Notes under the pieces: model-generated
Told to the model about the DNA's origin: nothing
The model's input: the letters and a program-made list of their open reading frames with translations, nothing else
The model's database searches: none
Translations under genes and position numbers: made by a program
Shown: positions 1 through 8,363 of the stretch, one piece after another
Layout: each line of letters begins with the position of its first letter
How positions within the stretch are numbered: the first letter of the stretch is position 1
Assembly (NCBI GenBank): GCA_934270345.1
Contig: CAKQPT010000002.1
Coordinates: 77,946 to 141,945, forward strand
DNA length: 64,000 bases
Source: an uncultured Oribacterium sp.
GTDB lineage: Bacteria; Bacillota; Clostridia; Lachnospirales; Lachnospiraceae
Direction of reading: 5' to 3'

Positions 1-462
1 GAGTACGTCGAGACGAAGGAGCCGATCCACTTCAAGAACATCCGTACCACCGATACCGAGAACGGCGACGATACCTATACCACGATGGCCCATGTGACCT
101 ATCTCAGTCATGGTAGCCTGCAGCACTTCGATGGTGTCGGCAACGGACCGATCGATGCGGTGATTTCGGGTCTTGCAGAGGAGCTGAAGATCAACATCAA
201 GGTTCTCGATTACCAGGAGCATGCGCTCGGTACCGGTTCGAACGTAAAGGCGGTTTCCTACATCCACCTGCTGGATGTGAATACCGGCAAGACCAGCTAT
301 GGTGTCGGCTTAAGCTCCAACATCACACGTTCTTCGATCCGTGGTCTCTTCAGTGCGGTGAACCGCATGTTCTTCCCGGAGGAAGCAGAGGCGGCTGGAA
401 AGAAGCGTGTCGAGCAGAAGAAGGCCGGACAGAATCCGCGGGATCTCTTCGGAAATTCATAA
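1..462 (+). CDS. leuA: 2-isopropylmalate synthase, C-terminal part (5' end outside window)
   Basis: The frame is open from base 1, so only the last 153 residues are present. They match the C-terminal allosteric (LeuA dimer) domain that binds leucine in 2-isopropylmalate synthase, the enzyme joining acetyl-CoA to 2-oxoisovalerate in leucine synthesis. Visible landmarks are HFDGVGNGPIDA and HALGTGSNVKAV, typical of this fold. The catalytic TIM barrel lies upstream of the window, so citramalate or homocitrate synthase, which share this domain, cannot be strictly excluded. A strong terminator follows directly, so this is the end of its transcript. Confidence 0.85.
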   Translation, partial: EYVETKEPIHFKNIRTTDTENGDDTYTTMAHVTYLSHGSLQHFDGVGNGPIDAVISGLAEELKINIKVLDYQEHALGTGSNVKAVSYIHLLDVNTGKTSYGVGLSSNITRSSIRGLFSAVNRMFFPEEAEAAGKKRVEQKKAGQNPRDLFGNS

Positions 463-474
463 ATAAACATGCCG

Positions 475-510
475 GAAGAGGCTGTCGCAGAGCGACAGCC
501 TCTTCTTTAT
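475..510 (+). terminator. Intrinsic terminator of leuA
   Basis: A perfect 14-bp stem (475-488 with 492-505), three-base loop, then a T-rich run. It lies 12 bases after the leuA stop. Confidence 0.9.
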
Positions 511-531
511 TAGCTGAAATTACGTTATAAT
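503..531 (+). promoter_or_regulatory. Candidate promoter of the first glycosyltransferase operon
   Basis: A perfect TATAAT at 526-531 with a weak TTCTTT -35 at 503-508, 17 bases apart. It starts in the tail of the leuA terminator and lies 50 bases before the GT8 start. Confidence 0.5.
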
Positions 532-580
532 AGTGTGAATTATGCAATGATGCGCTGTCTGGCGCAGAAAGGCGACGACT

Positions 581-1555
581 ATGAATATCGTGTATGCATC
601 TGACGAGGGCTACTGCCAGCATATGGCAGTGTCCATCGTGTCTCTGATTGAACATAATAAAAGTGAGCAGCTGACCTTTCATATCCTGTCCGACGGGATC
701 TCGATGGAGAAGGAGGATCAGCTTCGTGCCATGGTCCGTGGCTATGGAAAGAAGATCGTATTCTATCCAATCGAGCATCTGATGGAGGAGCTCCGGGGGC
801 AGATCTATGGTCTCGACACGGGGCGCTTCCGCATCACGACGCTCGCGCGTCTTCTGATGGGCTCGATTCTGCCACGGATGGTGACGAAGGTGCTGTACCT
901 CGACTGTGATACCGTGGTGCTGCGTTCGATCGCACCGCTCTATCGTCTGCGCCTCGAGGAGAACATGGCGGCGATGGCGGCGGAGCCGACCATCTATCCG
1001 GAGGTGAAGGAGAAGATCGGTCTCACGGAGGAGGATACCTACTTTAATGCCGGTATGCTGCTCATGAATCTGTCCGCATGGCGACTTGAGGATATGGAGG
1101 CGAACTGCTTCGCCTACTATAATCAGATGGGCGGACAGTTGCCGTTCAATGATCAGGATGTCCTGAATCATGTGCTGAAGGGACGGATTCGGCGTGTCGG
1201 CCAGACCTATGATTTCATCACGAATTACTACTACTTCCGCTATGAGACGCTCTGTGCGAAGTCTGCCTCCTTCGCCCGCGGTGAGTCGAAGGAGAGCTTC
1301 CATCTTGCGAAGCATCATCCGGTCATCGTGCACTTCGCTTCGGATGAGCGTCCGTGGAACCGTGGAAACCTCAATCACTATACGCGCGCCTACGATAAAT
1401 ACCTGAAGAAGACCCCGTTTGCCGGCGCTGCCCGTGTGAAGGGAAAGGAAGCCTACATGGCCCTCTACCATGCGATGAACATCGCGACCTTCCTGTGCCC
1501 GCAGGTACGACAGTATATCTCAGACAGGTACTATCATGAACAGATTGAAAAATAA
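581..1555 (+). CDS. Glycosyltransferase family 8
   Basis: 324 residues, a full GT8 (GT-A fold, retaining) enzyme of the LPS-galactosyltransferase/glycogenin type. The sequence opens with the nucleotide-binding strand MNIVYASDEGY, has the metal-binding DxD as LYLDCD (residues 108-110), the YFNAGMLLMN and FNDQDVLN motifs, and a C-terminal HFA (H251) typical of the second metal ligand. No signal peptide, so it acts on the cytoplasmic side, transferring a hexose from a nucleotide sugar to a lipid-linked glycan; donor and acceptor cannot be read. GAAAGG precedes the ATG. It is first of five tightly packed genes and overlaps the next by 20 bases, indicating one operon. Confidence 0.88.
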   Translation: MNIVYASDEGYCQHMAVSIVSLIEHNKSEQLTFHILSDGISMEKEDQLRAMVRGYGKKIVFYPIEHLMEELRGQIYGLDTGRFRITTLARLLMGSILPRMVTKVLYLDCDTVVLRSIAPLYRLRLEENMAAMAAEPTIYPEVKEKIGLTEEDTYFNAGMLLMNLSAWRLEDMEANCFAYYNQMGGQLPFNDQDVLNHVLKGRIRRVGQTYDFITNYYYFRYETLCAKSASFARGESKESFHLAKHHPVIVHFASDERPWNRGNLNHYTRAYDKYLKKTPFAGAARVKGKEAYMALYHAMNIATFLCPQVRQYISDRYYHEQIEK

Positions 1556-2519
1556 GAAAATACTCCTGATCATGCCGTTCTTCTATCACTATGAGGACGC
1601 CATAAAAGCACATCTCGAGCAGGCCGGTGCGGAGGTCTGGCTCGTGGATACAAACATCCATGCCTACGGCCTCGGAAAGAAGCTCGTCATGTTCTACACG
1701 AAGCTTCTCCGTGACCGCCTGGTGTACCGCTACTATGAGCAGGCACTCCGGGATGTGCCGGATACCGTCGACGAGGTCATGATCATCAAGGGGACCTGGA
1801 TGACCGATGAGGTCTTCCACGCGCTGCAGGCGCGCTTCGCATCGGCCGATTTCCGGATCTATCACTGGGACAGTGTCGCGACCTTCCCGGATCAGCTCCG
1901 CATCAACCGCTTCTTCACGAAGATCTATACCTTCGATCCGGTGGATGCCGCACAGTACGGCTGGATCTACCGCCCGACCTTTTTCGAGGAGGAAATCTGC
2001 CATCCGTCGGAGGAGAAGCGCTACGACTTCCTCCTCATCTGTTCGATGCATACGCGTCGGATGGAGGTGCTCCGTAAGCTGAAGGCCCTTGCGGAGAAGC
2101 AGCAGAAAACACTCTACAGCTACATCTATGTGCCGCGGCTTCAGTACATCCGGGAGACGCTGCTCCGGCATAATCCCCTCTATGAGGGCGCCCGGGATGC
2201 ACTGCACTTTCAGCCGCTCCCGCAGGCAGAGACCTATGCGCTCTATCCGCACACGCGCTGCATCGTGGACTATACCTTCCCGCAGCAGAACGGCTTCAGC
2301 ATGCGGACCTACGATGCCATGGGCTGCCGCTGCAAGCTCCTCACGAACAACCCGCATGTGAAGGATGCGGATTTCTATGATCCGCAGAACATCTATGTCT
2401 ATGACCCGGATCACTTCGAGATCCCGGCGGATTTCCTGGACACCCCGTATCGGCCGCTGCCGGCGGAAGTCTATGATCGCTACCGGCTCGACGGCTTCCT
2501 GCAGGAGCTGTTCGGCTGA
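1536..2519 (+). CDS. Putative GT-B-like glycosyltransferase of polysaccharide synthesis
   Basis: 327 residues, soluble, no signal peptide. The N-terminus (KKILLIMPFFYHYEDAIKA) looks like the first Rossmann half of a GT-B enzyme, and the C-terminal half (residues ~235-290: YPHTRCIVDYTFPQQ, then GFSMRTYDAMGCR, then LLTNNPH) matches the acceptor/nucleotide region of CgeB-like or capsule glycosyltransferases in which a mutable E/D is followed by a glycine-rich turn. The exact family is uncertain; it is called from this weak pattern and from its place between a GT8 and a GT2 gene. Its start lies inside the previous gene (20-base overlap), as expected for translational coupling. Confidence 0.6.
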   Translation: MNRLKNKKILLIMPFFYHYEDAIKAHLEQAGAEVWLVDTNIHAYGLGKKLVMFYTKLLRDRLVYRYYEQALRDVPDTVDEVMIIKGTWMTDEVFHALQARFASADFRIYHWDSVATFPDQLRINRFFTKIYTFDPVDAAQYGWIYRPTFFEEEICHPSEEKRYDFLLICSMHTRRMEVLRKLKALAEKQQKTLYSYIYVPRLQYIRETLLRHNPLYEGARDALHFQPLPQAETYALYPHTRCIVDYTFPQQNGFSMRTYDAMGCRCKLLTNNPHVKDADFYDPQNIYVYDPDHFEIPADFLDTPYRPLPAEVYDRYRLDGFLQELFG

Positions 2520-2530
2520 GAAAGGAAACT

Positions 2531-3622
2531 ATGGTCACGGTCCTTTTATGTACATATAACGGCGCGGCGTACGTCCGCGCGCAGCTTCAGTCGATCCTCG
2601 ATCAGACGGTGCAGGACCTGCATGTGGTGGTGTCGGATGACGGCTCCACGGATGAGACGCTGGCGATCGTCGAGGCGATGGCGGCAGCACATCCGGGGCG
2701 CATCACGATCCTCCGGCAGGATCCGCCGACCGGCAGCGCGCAGCGGCACTTCCTGAAGCTCCTCGTGGAGCGGGCCTACGATGTGCCGGGCAGCACAGAG
2801 ACCACGACGGTCGATACAGATCCTGTGCAGCGCGACATAAATGATGCAGCGTCGGCACCGGGGCAGCGATCGGCGGACGGGACACGCGTTCGTGCCGACT
2901 ACATCATGCTGTCCGACCAGGATGATGTATGGCTTCCGGAAAAGGTCGAGAAGACGCTCGCGCGTATGCAGGCGGACGAAGCGGCCTGCCGGACCGCCGG
3001 AGAGGCCAATGCGCCCATCCTGGTGCACTGCGATTCACGCATCGTCGACCGGGAACTCCGGGAGATCGCCCCGAGCTTCGTGGCCTACCAGAAGATGACG
3101 CCGTCCCGCTGCCAGCTCCAGCAGCTGCTCGTGCAGAACAACGTCGTCGGCGGTGCCCTCATGATGAACCGTGCTCTGGCGGAGCGCATCACGGAGACCC
3201 CGGCGCACTGCGTCATGCATGATCAGTGGATTGCGCTCGTGGCGAGTGCCTTCGGACACATCGATTTCGTGCCGGAGTCGCTCTATCTCTACCGACAGCA
3301 CGGGGACAATGTCCTCGGCGCCGGGAAGGGCTCCCGCATCATGGAGATCCTCGGACGCTTCGGCATCGGCCGGAAGGACGGAAAAACGAAGGCCGAGATG
3401 GATGCACACTCGCAGGGGGTCTATCGGGAGATGTTTCTACAGGCGGAGTGCTTCCGAAGCTGTTTCGATGCGGAGCTCTCGGCACAGCAGAAGCAGCTGC
3501 TCGACGAGTTCACAGCGATTCCGAAGCGGAACCGGCTCGGGAAGATCTGTACGATCCTCCGCTACGGCTTTACTTATAATCTATTTCACAGGACGGTGGG
3601 CGAATGTCTCTTTATCCAGTAA
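2531..3622 (+). CDS. Glycosyltransferase family 2 (rhamnosyltransferase-like)
   Basis: 363 residues. GT2 GT-A domain: VLLCTYNGAAYV at the start, SDDGST at 35-40 and SDQDDVWLPEKV at 128-139, a form of the DxD region seen in RgpB/RfbF-type rhamnosyltransferases; MHDQW follows near 230. Residues about 85-120 are a hydrophilic stretch rich in Thr, Asp and Ala that separates the two halves of the nucleotide-binding domain and is not expected in the family. No membrane helix, so a cytosolic or peripheral enzyme. It follows the previous gene by 11 bases and overlaps the next by 19, within the same operon. Sugar specificity is inferred only from family resemblance. Confidence 0.85.
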   Translation: MVTVLLCTYNGAAYVRAQLQSILDQTVQDLHVVVSDDGSTDETLAIVEAMAAAHPGRITILRQDPPTGSAQRHFLKLLVERAYDVPGSTETTTVDTDPVQRDINDAASAPGQRSADGTRVRADYIMLSDQDDVWLPEKVEKTLARMQADEAACRTAGEANAPILVHCDSRIVDRELREIAPSFVAYQKMTPSRCQLQQLLVQNNVVGGALMMNRALAERITETPAHCVMHDQWIALVASAFGHIDFVPESLYLYRQHGDNVLGAGKGSRIMEILGRFGIGRKDGKTKAEMDAHSQGVYREMFLQAECFRSCFDAELSAQQKQLLDEFTAIPKRNRLGKICTILRYGFTYNLFHRTVGECLFIQ

Positions 3623-4584
3623 ATGACATCATGGTCTCGGTGTGTGTCGTGACCTACAACCATGGAAAGTATATCGGTACCTGCTTAGATCACATCCTCC
3701 GACAGCGCCGGAAGTTCCGCATCGAGATCCTCATCCATGATGACGCCTCGACGGATGGCGCGCAGGAGGTGATTCGGGCCTATCAGAAGCGGTATCCGGA
3801 CATCATCAAACCGATTCTCCGGGTGGAGAACCAGTACAGTCAGGGCATCACGAACATCTCGGGGGCCTTTAATTTCCCACGCGCGGTCGGAAGGTACGTC
3901 GCGCTGACGGATGGCGATGACTACTGGTGCGACGATTATAAGCTGCAGCGGCAGGTGGAGTATATGGAGGCGCATCCGGAATGTGGATTTACCTTCCACT
4001 CGGCGAAGGTGGTGAATGAGGATGGCGCGCTCGTGAACGGAGAGCTCATGCGCCCGTATCATGCATCCCGTGTGGTTAAACCGGCGGAGCTGGTGGATAA
4101 AGCCATCGGCAGCCCCTTCGCAAGCTTCCTCCTGCGGCGTGAAATCGTCGAAAAACTGCCGGATTACTATGTGGACTGCCCGGTCGGCGACCGTCCGCTC
4201 GAGCTGATGGCGGCGGATTACGGGGACAGCTACTACTTCGATGAGCCGATGAGTGTGTACCGCTTCGGCATCCGCGGCTCCTGGACGGAAAACCAGATGA
4301 ATGGGGACTATGTGGAGAAGCAGCGGAAATATGCTGCCGATATGTGGAAAATGTATCACCGCTTCGATGCGGAAACCGGTGGACGCTTCCACGAAGCCTG
4401 TGAGCACGCGGGTCGACGTGTGGAATTCCTGACCGCCGTCAACACACGAAACTTCGACGTGATCTATCGGCCGGAGAATGCAGACTTTCTGCAGGAGCTG
4501 AGCCGACATGACCGTTTCTTCATCGACTTCGAGCATCGCTTCCCGAAACTGTATCATGGACTCCGGAGATTATTAAAAAAATGA
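3604..4584 (+). CDS. Glycosyltransferase family 2
   Basis: 326 residues. Classic GT2 pattern: VSVCVVTYNHGKYI, HDDASTDGA at 45-53 for nucleotide binding and TDGDDYW at 102-108 as the metal-binding DxD region. Predicted to extend a lipid-linked repeat unit in the cytoplasm. An internal ATG at 3631 would trim nine residues, but the upstream start keeps the coupling overlap with the preceding gene. The stop overlaps the start of the flippase gene in an ATGA arrangement. Confidence 0.85.
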   Translation: MSLYPVNDIMVSVCVVTYNHGKYIGTCLDHILRQRRKFRIEILIHDDASTDGAQEVIRAYQKRYPDIIKPILRVENQYSQGITNISGAFNFPRAVGRYVALTDGDDYWCDDYKLQRQVEYMEAHPECGFTFHSAKVVNEDGALVNGELMRPYHASRVVKPAELVDKAIGSPFASFLLRREIVEKLPDYYVDCPVGDRPLELMAADYGDSYYFDEPMSVYRFGIRGSWTENQMNGDYVEKQRKYAADMWKMYHRFDAETGGRFHEACEHAGRRVEFLTAVNTRNFDVIYRPENADFLQELSRHDRFFIDFEHRFPKLYHGLRRLLKK

Positions 4585-6035
4585 CAGAGAATTCACTGAA
4601 ATCAAAGGTGGTGCAGGGCCTCTTCTGGAAGGTGCTCGAGCAGGGCGGCTCCCAGGGCATCCAGTTCGTCGTCGCACTCGTCCTCGCGCGTCTCATGACG
4701 CCGGAGGAGTATGGCACGATCAGCCTGATCACCATCTTCATCACCATCGCGAACACCATCGTACAGTCCGGCTTCGCGACCGCCCTCGTGCAGGGAAAGG
4801 AGGTCGAGGACGAGGATTACTCCTCCGTCTTCTGGATCTCGATGCTGCTGTCGGTCGTGCTGTACATCGCCCTCTTCCTCGGTGCACCGTGGATCGCCGC
4901 CTACTTCCGCACACCGGTCCTCGAGGCCCTCGTCCGGGTGATGGGCGTCGTGCTCTTCCCGGGGGCCGTGGTCTCGATTCAGACCGCCTTCGTCTCCCGG
5001 AACCTCCGCTTCCGGCAGCTCTTCCAGTCGACGATGGTCGCGGTCGTGATCTCCGGCGTCGTCTCCATCGCACTCGCGATGCAGGGCTTCGGCGTCTGGG
5101 CGATGGCCGCGCAGCAGATCGTGTATTACTTCGCCCTGATGCTGGTGCTGTTTGTGACGATCCGCTGGTATCCGCGCATCCTGCTCCGGACAGAGCGCCT
5201 TCGGAAGCTCTTCAGCTTCGGCTGGAAGATCCTCGTGTCTGGTCTCCTCGACACCCTCTGGCAGAACATCTATGGCCTCATCATCGGCCGGAAATATACG
5301 AGCGCCGACCTCGGCGCCTACAACCGCGGCGAGCAGTTCCCGAAGATCATCTCGACGAATCTCGCGACCGCCATCCAGTCTGTGCTCCTGCCGGCCTACA
5401 GTAAGAAGCAGGACGACCCCGATGCACTGCAGCGCATGGCACGCCGCTCGATCCGACTCAGCGCCTTCGTGCTTTTTCCGATGATGGCGGGCCTCGCGGC
5501 AGTGGCGGAGCCGCTGGTGACCCTGCTCCTGACAGAGAAGTGGCTGGTGGCTGTCCCGTACCTCGTGTTGCTCGCGGTCAGCTATGCGACCTATCCGATC
5601 CACATCATCAACCTGCAGGTCATGAACGCGATGGGACGCTCGGATCTTTTCCTGAAGCTCGAAATCATAAAAAAAGCACTCGGGATCGTGATCCTGGTGC
5701 TTAGTTTACCGCTCGGCATCTGGCCGATGCTTCTGTTTAAGGTGGTGGATGAGTATCTCTGCACCTTCATCAACGCCTGGCCGAACCGGGCCCTCATCGG
5801 CTACGGCCCGCTCTGGCAGTGGGCCGATGTCCTGCCGAGTGCAGGGATCTCCGCCGTGATGGGCGTCGTGGTCTACCTCCTGCATCGACTGCCGCTCGGG
5901 GTGCTCCCGATGCTGCTTGTTCAGATGCTGGTCGGCGTGATCGTCTATCTGCTGCTGTCGCTCCTCTTTAACCGCGAGCCCCTGCAGTATATTTACGGCC
6001 TAGCTGCAGGACGTACCCGAGCGTCTGATAGATAA
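4581..6035 (+). CDS. Lipopolysaccharide/oligosaccharide flippase, MOP (PST/Wzx-like) family
   Basis: 484 residues with about 12-14 hydrophobic helices spread over the length. The N-terminus (KVVQGLFWKVLEQGGSQG, then LARLMTPEEYGTISL) is characteristic of the PST branch of the MOP exporter superfamily, which flips undecaprenyl-linked sugar units across the membrane. It is last in the five-gene glycosyltransferase operon, the usual place for a Wzx-type flippase. Its 3' end overlaps by 68 bases the 3' end of a glycosyltransferase gene on the other strand, with no terminator between them. Confidence 0.88.
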   Translation: MTENSLKSKVVQGLFWKVLEQGGSQGIQFVVALVLARLMTPEEYGTISLITIFITIANTIVQSGFATALVQGKEVEDEDYSSVFWISMLLSVVLYIALFLGAPWIAAYFRTPVLEALVRVMGVVLFPGAVVSIQTAFVSRNLRFRQLFQSTMVAVVISGVVSIALAMQGFGVWAMAAQQIVYYFALMLVLFVTIRWYPRILLRTERLRKLFSFGWKILVSGLLDTLWQNIYGLIIGRKYTSADLGAYNRGEQFPKIISTNLATAIQSVLLPAYSKKQDDPDALQRMARRSIRLSAFVLFPMMAGLAAVAEPLVTLLLTEKWLVAVPYLVLLAVSYATYPIHIINLQVMNAMGRSDLFLKLEIIKKALGIVILVLSLPLGIWPMLLFKVVDEYLCTFINAWPNRALIGYGPLWQWADVLPSAGISAVMGVVVYLLHRLPLGVLPMLLVQMLVGVIVYLLLSLLFNREPLQYIYGLAAGRTRASDR

Positions 6036-7053
6036 GAGAACACTCGATCGAGAGGTATCGCAGAAGCGGTACCTCTTTTAATTTGGCCTTTTTAAGCTGC
6101 TTTCGGGTGCGGATACCCTCGAGAAGCCCCGCGGCATACTCCTTTCCGAAGCCCTTTCTCGTGAAAAAGAGCTGCTTCACGAGGAAGCCGAGGAGAAGCG
6201 GGAGGGCGTTTACGAGGAGCATGAGCGCTGGCATGTTCTTATAGAGAAGATACACGGAATTCCGTGCGCTGAGCCGCACCTTGAAGGCGTTATACTTCGA
6301 ACCGCTCGTGCCGGAGCCGACATGCTCGACCACAGCACTCGGGCAGTAGAGGATGCGGTAGCCATAGAGCTGCGCCCGGTAGGACACATCGATGTCCTCG
6401 AGGTAGGCGAAGTGATGCTCATCGAAGAGACCGACCTTCTGGAAGAGTGCCGTGCGATACATCGCCGCACCCGCGCAGGCCGAGAACACGACGGCTTCCC
6501 GGTTCCATACCGGCTTCTCTGCACACTCGCCGAGCCCGTGCTGGAACTGCCAGCCGAGGAGGGTATAGGCATCGCCCGCATCATCGATCTCATGCGGATC
6601 ATGCATCTTCACCATCTTGCTGGAGAGCGCGAAGATACGCCCCTTCGAATCCTGATCCATGCGCTTTTCGAGGGCCTCGATGAAGTCCGGACGAACCTTT
6701 GTATCGTTATTGAGCAGCAGCGTGAAAGCGTAGTGCTCCTCCATCGCCATGCAGATGCCCTGATTGACCGCCCCGGAGAAGCCGAGATTCGCGTCGTTCA
6801 GCAGCAGCTGCCGTCGCGCAGGATCCTCTGCCTGCCACGTGCGGAGCCAGGTGATATCACCCTCGCCGGAAGCATTGTCGATCACGAGGGTCGTAAAATC
6901 CATCACCGTCTGGCGGGACAGCGCCTCCATGCAGTCCGGCAGGAAGCGAAGACCGTTGTAGTTCGGAATCACGACCAGGGTTCGGCAGTGGGCGCGGTGT
7001 ATCGTCGGCTCTTTTCGATATGTGTGGTTGGTTGCCGTTTCAGATGTTGCCAT
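5968..7053 (-). CDS. Glycosyltransferase family 2 (WbbL/rhamnosyltransferase type)
   Basis: 361 residues. GT2 landmarks: VVIPNYNGLRFL, IDNASGEGD (58-66), NDANLGFSGAVNQGI (86-100) and the metal-binding LLLNNDTKV (112-120), then YLEDIDVSYR, the arrangement found in dTDP-Rha:GlcNAc-PP-lipid rhamnosyltransferases. A hydrophobic stretch near 280-300 may anchor it at the membrane. AGAGG precedes the ATG, and the first 14 bases overlap the end of the upstream acyltransferase gene, so the two form a minus-strand operon. Convergent overlap of 68 bases with the flippase gene. Confidence 0.87.
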   Translation of the reverse strand: MATSETATNHTYRKEPTIHRAHCRTLVVIPNYNGLRFLPDCMEALSRQTVMDFTTLVIDNASGEGDITWLRTWQAEDPARRQLLLNDANLGFSGAVNQGICMAMEEHYAFTLLLNNDTKVRPDFIEALEKRMDQDSKGRIFALSSKMVKMHDPHEIDDAGDAYTLLGWQFQHGLGECAEKPVWNREAVVFSACAGAAMYRTALFQKVGLFDEHHFAYLEDIDVSYRAQLYGYRILYCPSAVVEHVGSGTSGSKYNAFKVRLSARNSVYLLYKNMPALMLLVNALPLLLGFLVKQLFFTRKGFGKEYAAGLLEGIRTRKQLKKAKLKEVPLLRYLSIECSLIYQTLGYVLQLGRKYTAGARG

Positions 7054-8212
7054 AGGAACCTCTTTTCATCCGTTTGAGCAGGCGCTGTTTCATCTGACGC
7101 CAGGCCAGAATCATCAGAGCGCAGAGTGCAAATATCAGTGCCGCGTAGCATAGAGTATAGAGTACGATGCCGACAAAGCTGCCACCGAAGAGCTGCTGCG
7201 CTGCCTGCTCGATCCCGAGGGCACGAAAATGATTCGTAAATATGAAGTGGATGAGATAGATCGGGAAGGTCAGACTGCCGAGGGTGCGGATCGTCTGCGC
7301 TGCCCGTGCTGGAATTTCCGGGAGCATCAGGATGAAGGTGCTGATGGCGATGGCCTGCAGGCCACAGAGCATCCCACTCCAGCTGGTGTAGTAGTAATTT
7401 GCATTCAGTGCAGCGATGTCCTGCCCCATCTGCAGTCCCTTCACATAGAGCTGCTTCTGCAGGAAGAAGAGCGCGATGCTGAGCAGCAGTGCGAGGAGGA
7501 GACAGACGTGACGATCTCGAGCCTCGGCGCTTCGGTCCAGGGTGGATCGGCGGACGGTGACGTGGCGGTAAAGAAAGCAGCCGGCGATCGCATACATGGT
7601 CGGTTTACCGATGCACTCTGGACGGTACAGGGCGATCGGCAACGGATAGAGTCCGTTCAGGTTGTCGAGTGTGAAGTGGAGAAATGCGAAGCCCATGAGA
7701 AGCAGCAGGATGCGTTCCTCGTGTGCGCGCAGGAGACCGATGATGATCGGCACCCAGAGCATCATCGTTCCATAGCTCAGGATGTACCAGAGATGCTCCG
7801 CGTAGCTTCCGAAGGAAACGACGTCGAGACAGAGAAAGCCCCTCAGCATTGAGAGGAAATCCTGGAGTGGGTGGGCCATCTGCATACTCTGAAGAAGAGA
7901 GATTTCCGGTTGCGCGATCCATGGACGCAGAAAACTGAGCGCCATGATCAGCACCATAGCCGGACAGATTACGCTTGTCAGAAATCGCTTCCATATATGG
8001 AGGATCGACTGTGTGCCGCGAAAAAAGAAGCCACTGATCAGGAAAAAGATGGCGACCGAAGGGCCTGAAAGCACATACATCAGGATCACACTGTCACGGA
8101 GCGTTGTGCCACTGAATGGATACTGTCGTATGTGAATGATGATGACCATAAAGCAGGCGATGACCCGCAGCAGTTCGACCCGCCAGTCCCGCGGACTCTT
8201 GATTTGATTCAT
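7040..8212 (-). CDS. Acyltransferase family 3 membrane protein (OafA/WecH-like)
   Basis: 390 residues, about ten transmembrane segments. The N-terminal WRVELLRVIACFMVIIIHI carries the Arg and His of the acyltransferase-3 family, which moves acetyl or succinyl groups onto surface sugars at the membrane; FFLISGFFF follows near 60. It is the first gene of a two-gene minus-strand operon with a glycosyltransferase. No good ribosome site is visible before the ATG. The acyl donor and the sugar acceptor cannot be deduced. Confidence 0.85.
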   Translation of the reverse strand: MNQIKSPRDWRVELLRVIACFMVIIIHIRQYPFSGTTLRDSVILMYVLSGPSVAIFFLISGFFFRGTQSILHIWKRFLTSVICPAMVLIMALSFLRPWIAQPEISLLQSMQMAHPLQDFLSMLRGFLCLDVVSFGSYAEHLWYILSYGTMMLWVPIIIGLLRAHEERILLLLMGFAFLHFTLDNLNGLYPLPIALYRPECIGKPTMYAIAGCFLYRHVTVRRSTLDRSAEARDRHVCLLLALLLSIALFFLQKQLYVKGLQMGQDIAALNANYYYTSWSGMLCGLQAIAISTFILMLPEIPARAAQTIRTLGSLTFPIYLIHFIFTNHFRALGIEQAAQQLFGGSFVGIVLYTLCYAALIFALCALMILAWRQMKQRLLKRMKRGSYGNI

Positions 8213-8263
8213 ATTATCTTAACGCCTTTCCGGTTGAAGCCTGTGTCGAAGTACATGGCCTAT

Positions 8264-8292
8264 ATTATAGCGTAGTTTTCCACGATAAAGAA
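8264..8292 (-). promoter_or_regulatory. Weak promoter candidate for the acyltransferase gene
   Basis: On the minus strand a perfect TATAAT at 8269-8264, with only a poor -35 (TTCTTT at 8292-8287), 52 bases before the start codon. Confidence 0.35.
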
Positions 8293-8334
8293 GAGCCTGC
8301 CACGACACAGGAATGCCCTGGTGTCGTGGCAGGC
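8285..8334 (-). terminator. Intrinsic terminator of the L,D-transpeptidase gene
   Basis: A perfect 14-bp stem (8321-8334 with 8295-8308) followed on the minus strand by TCTTCTTTAT. It lies 30 bases after the transpeptidase stop. Confidence 0.85.
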
Positions 8335-8363
8335 AGTATGGTATGTTCAGAACGGAGCTTCGA

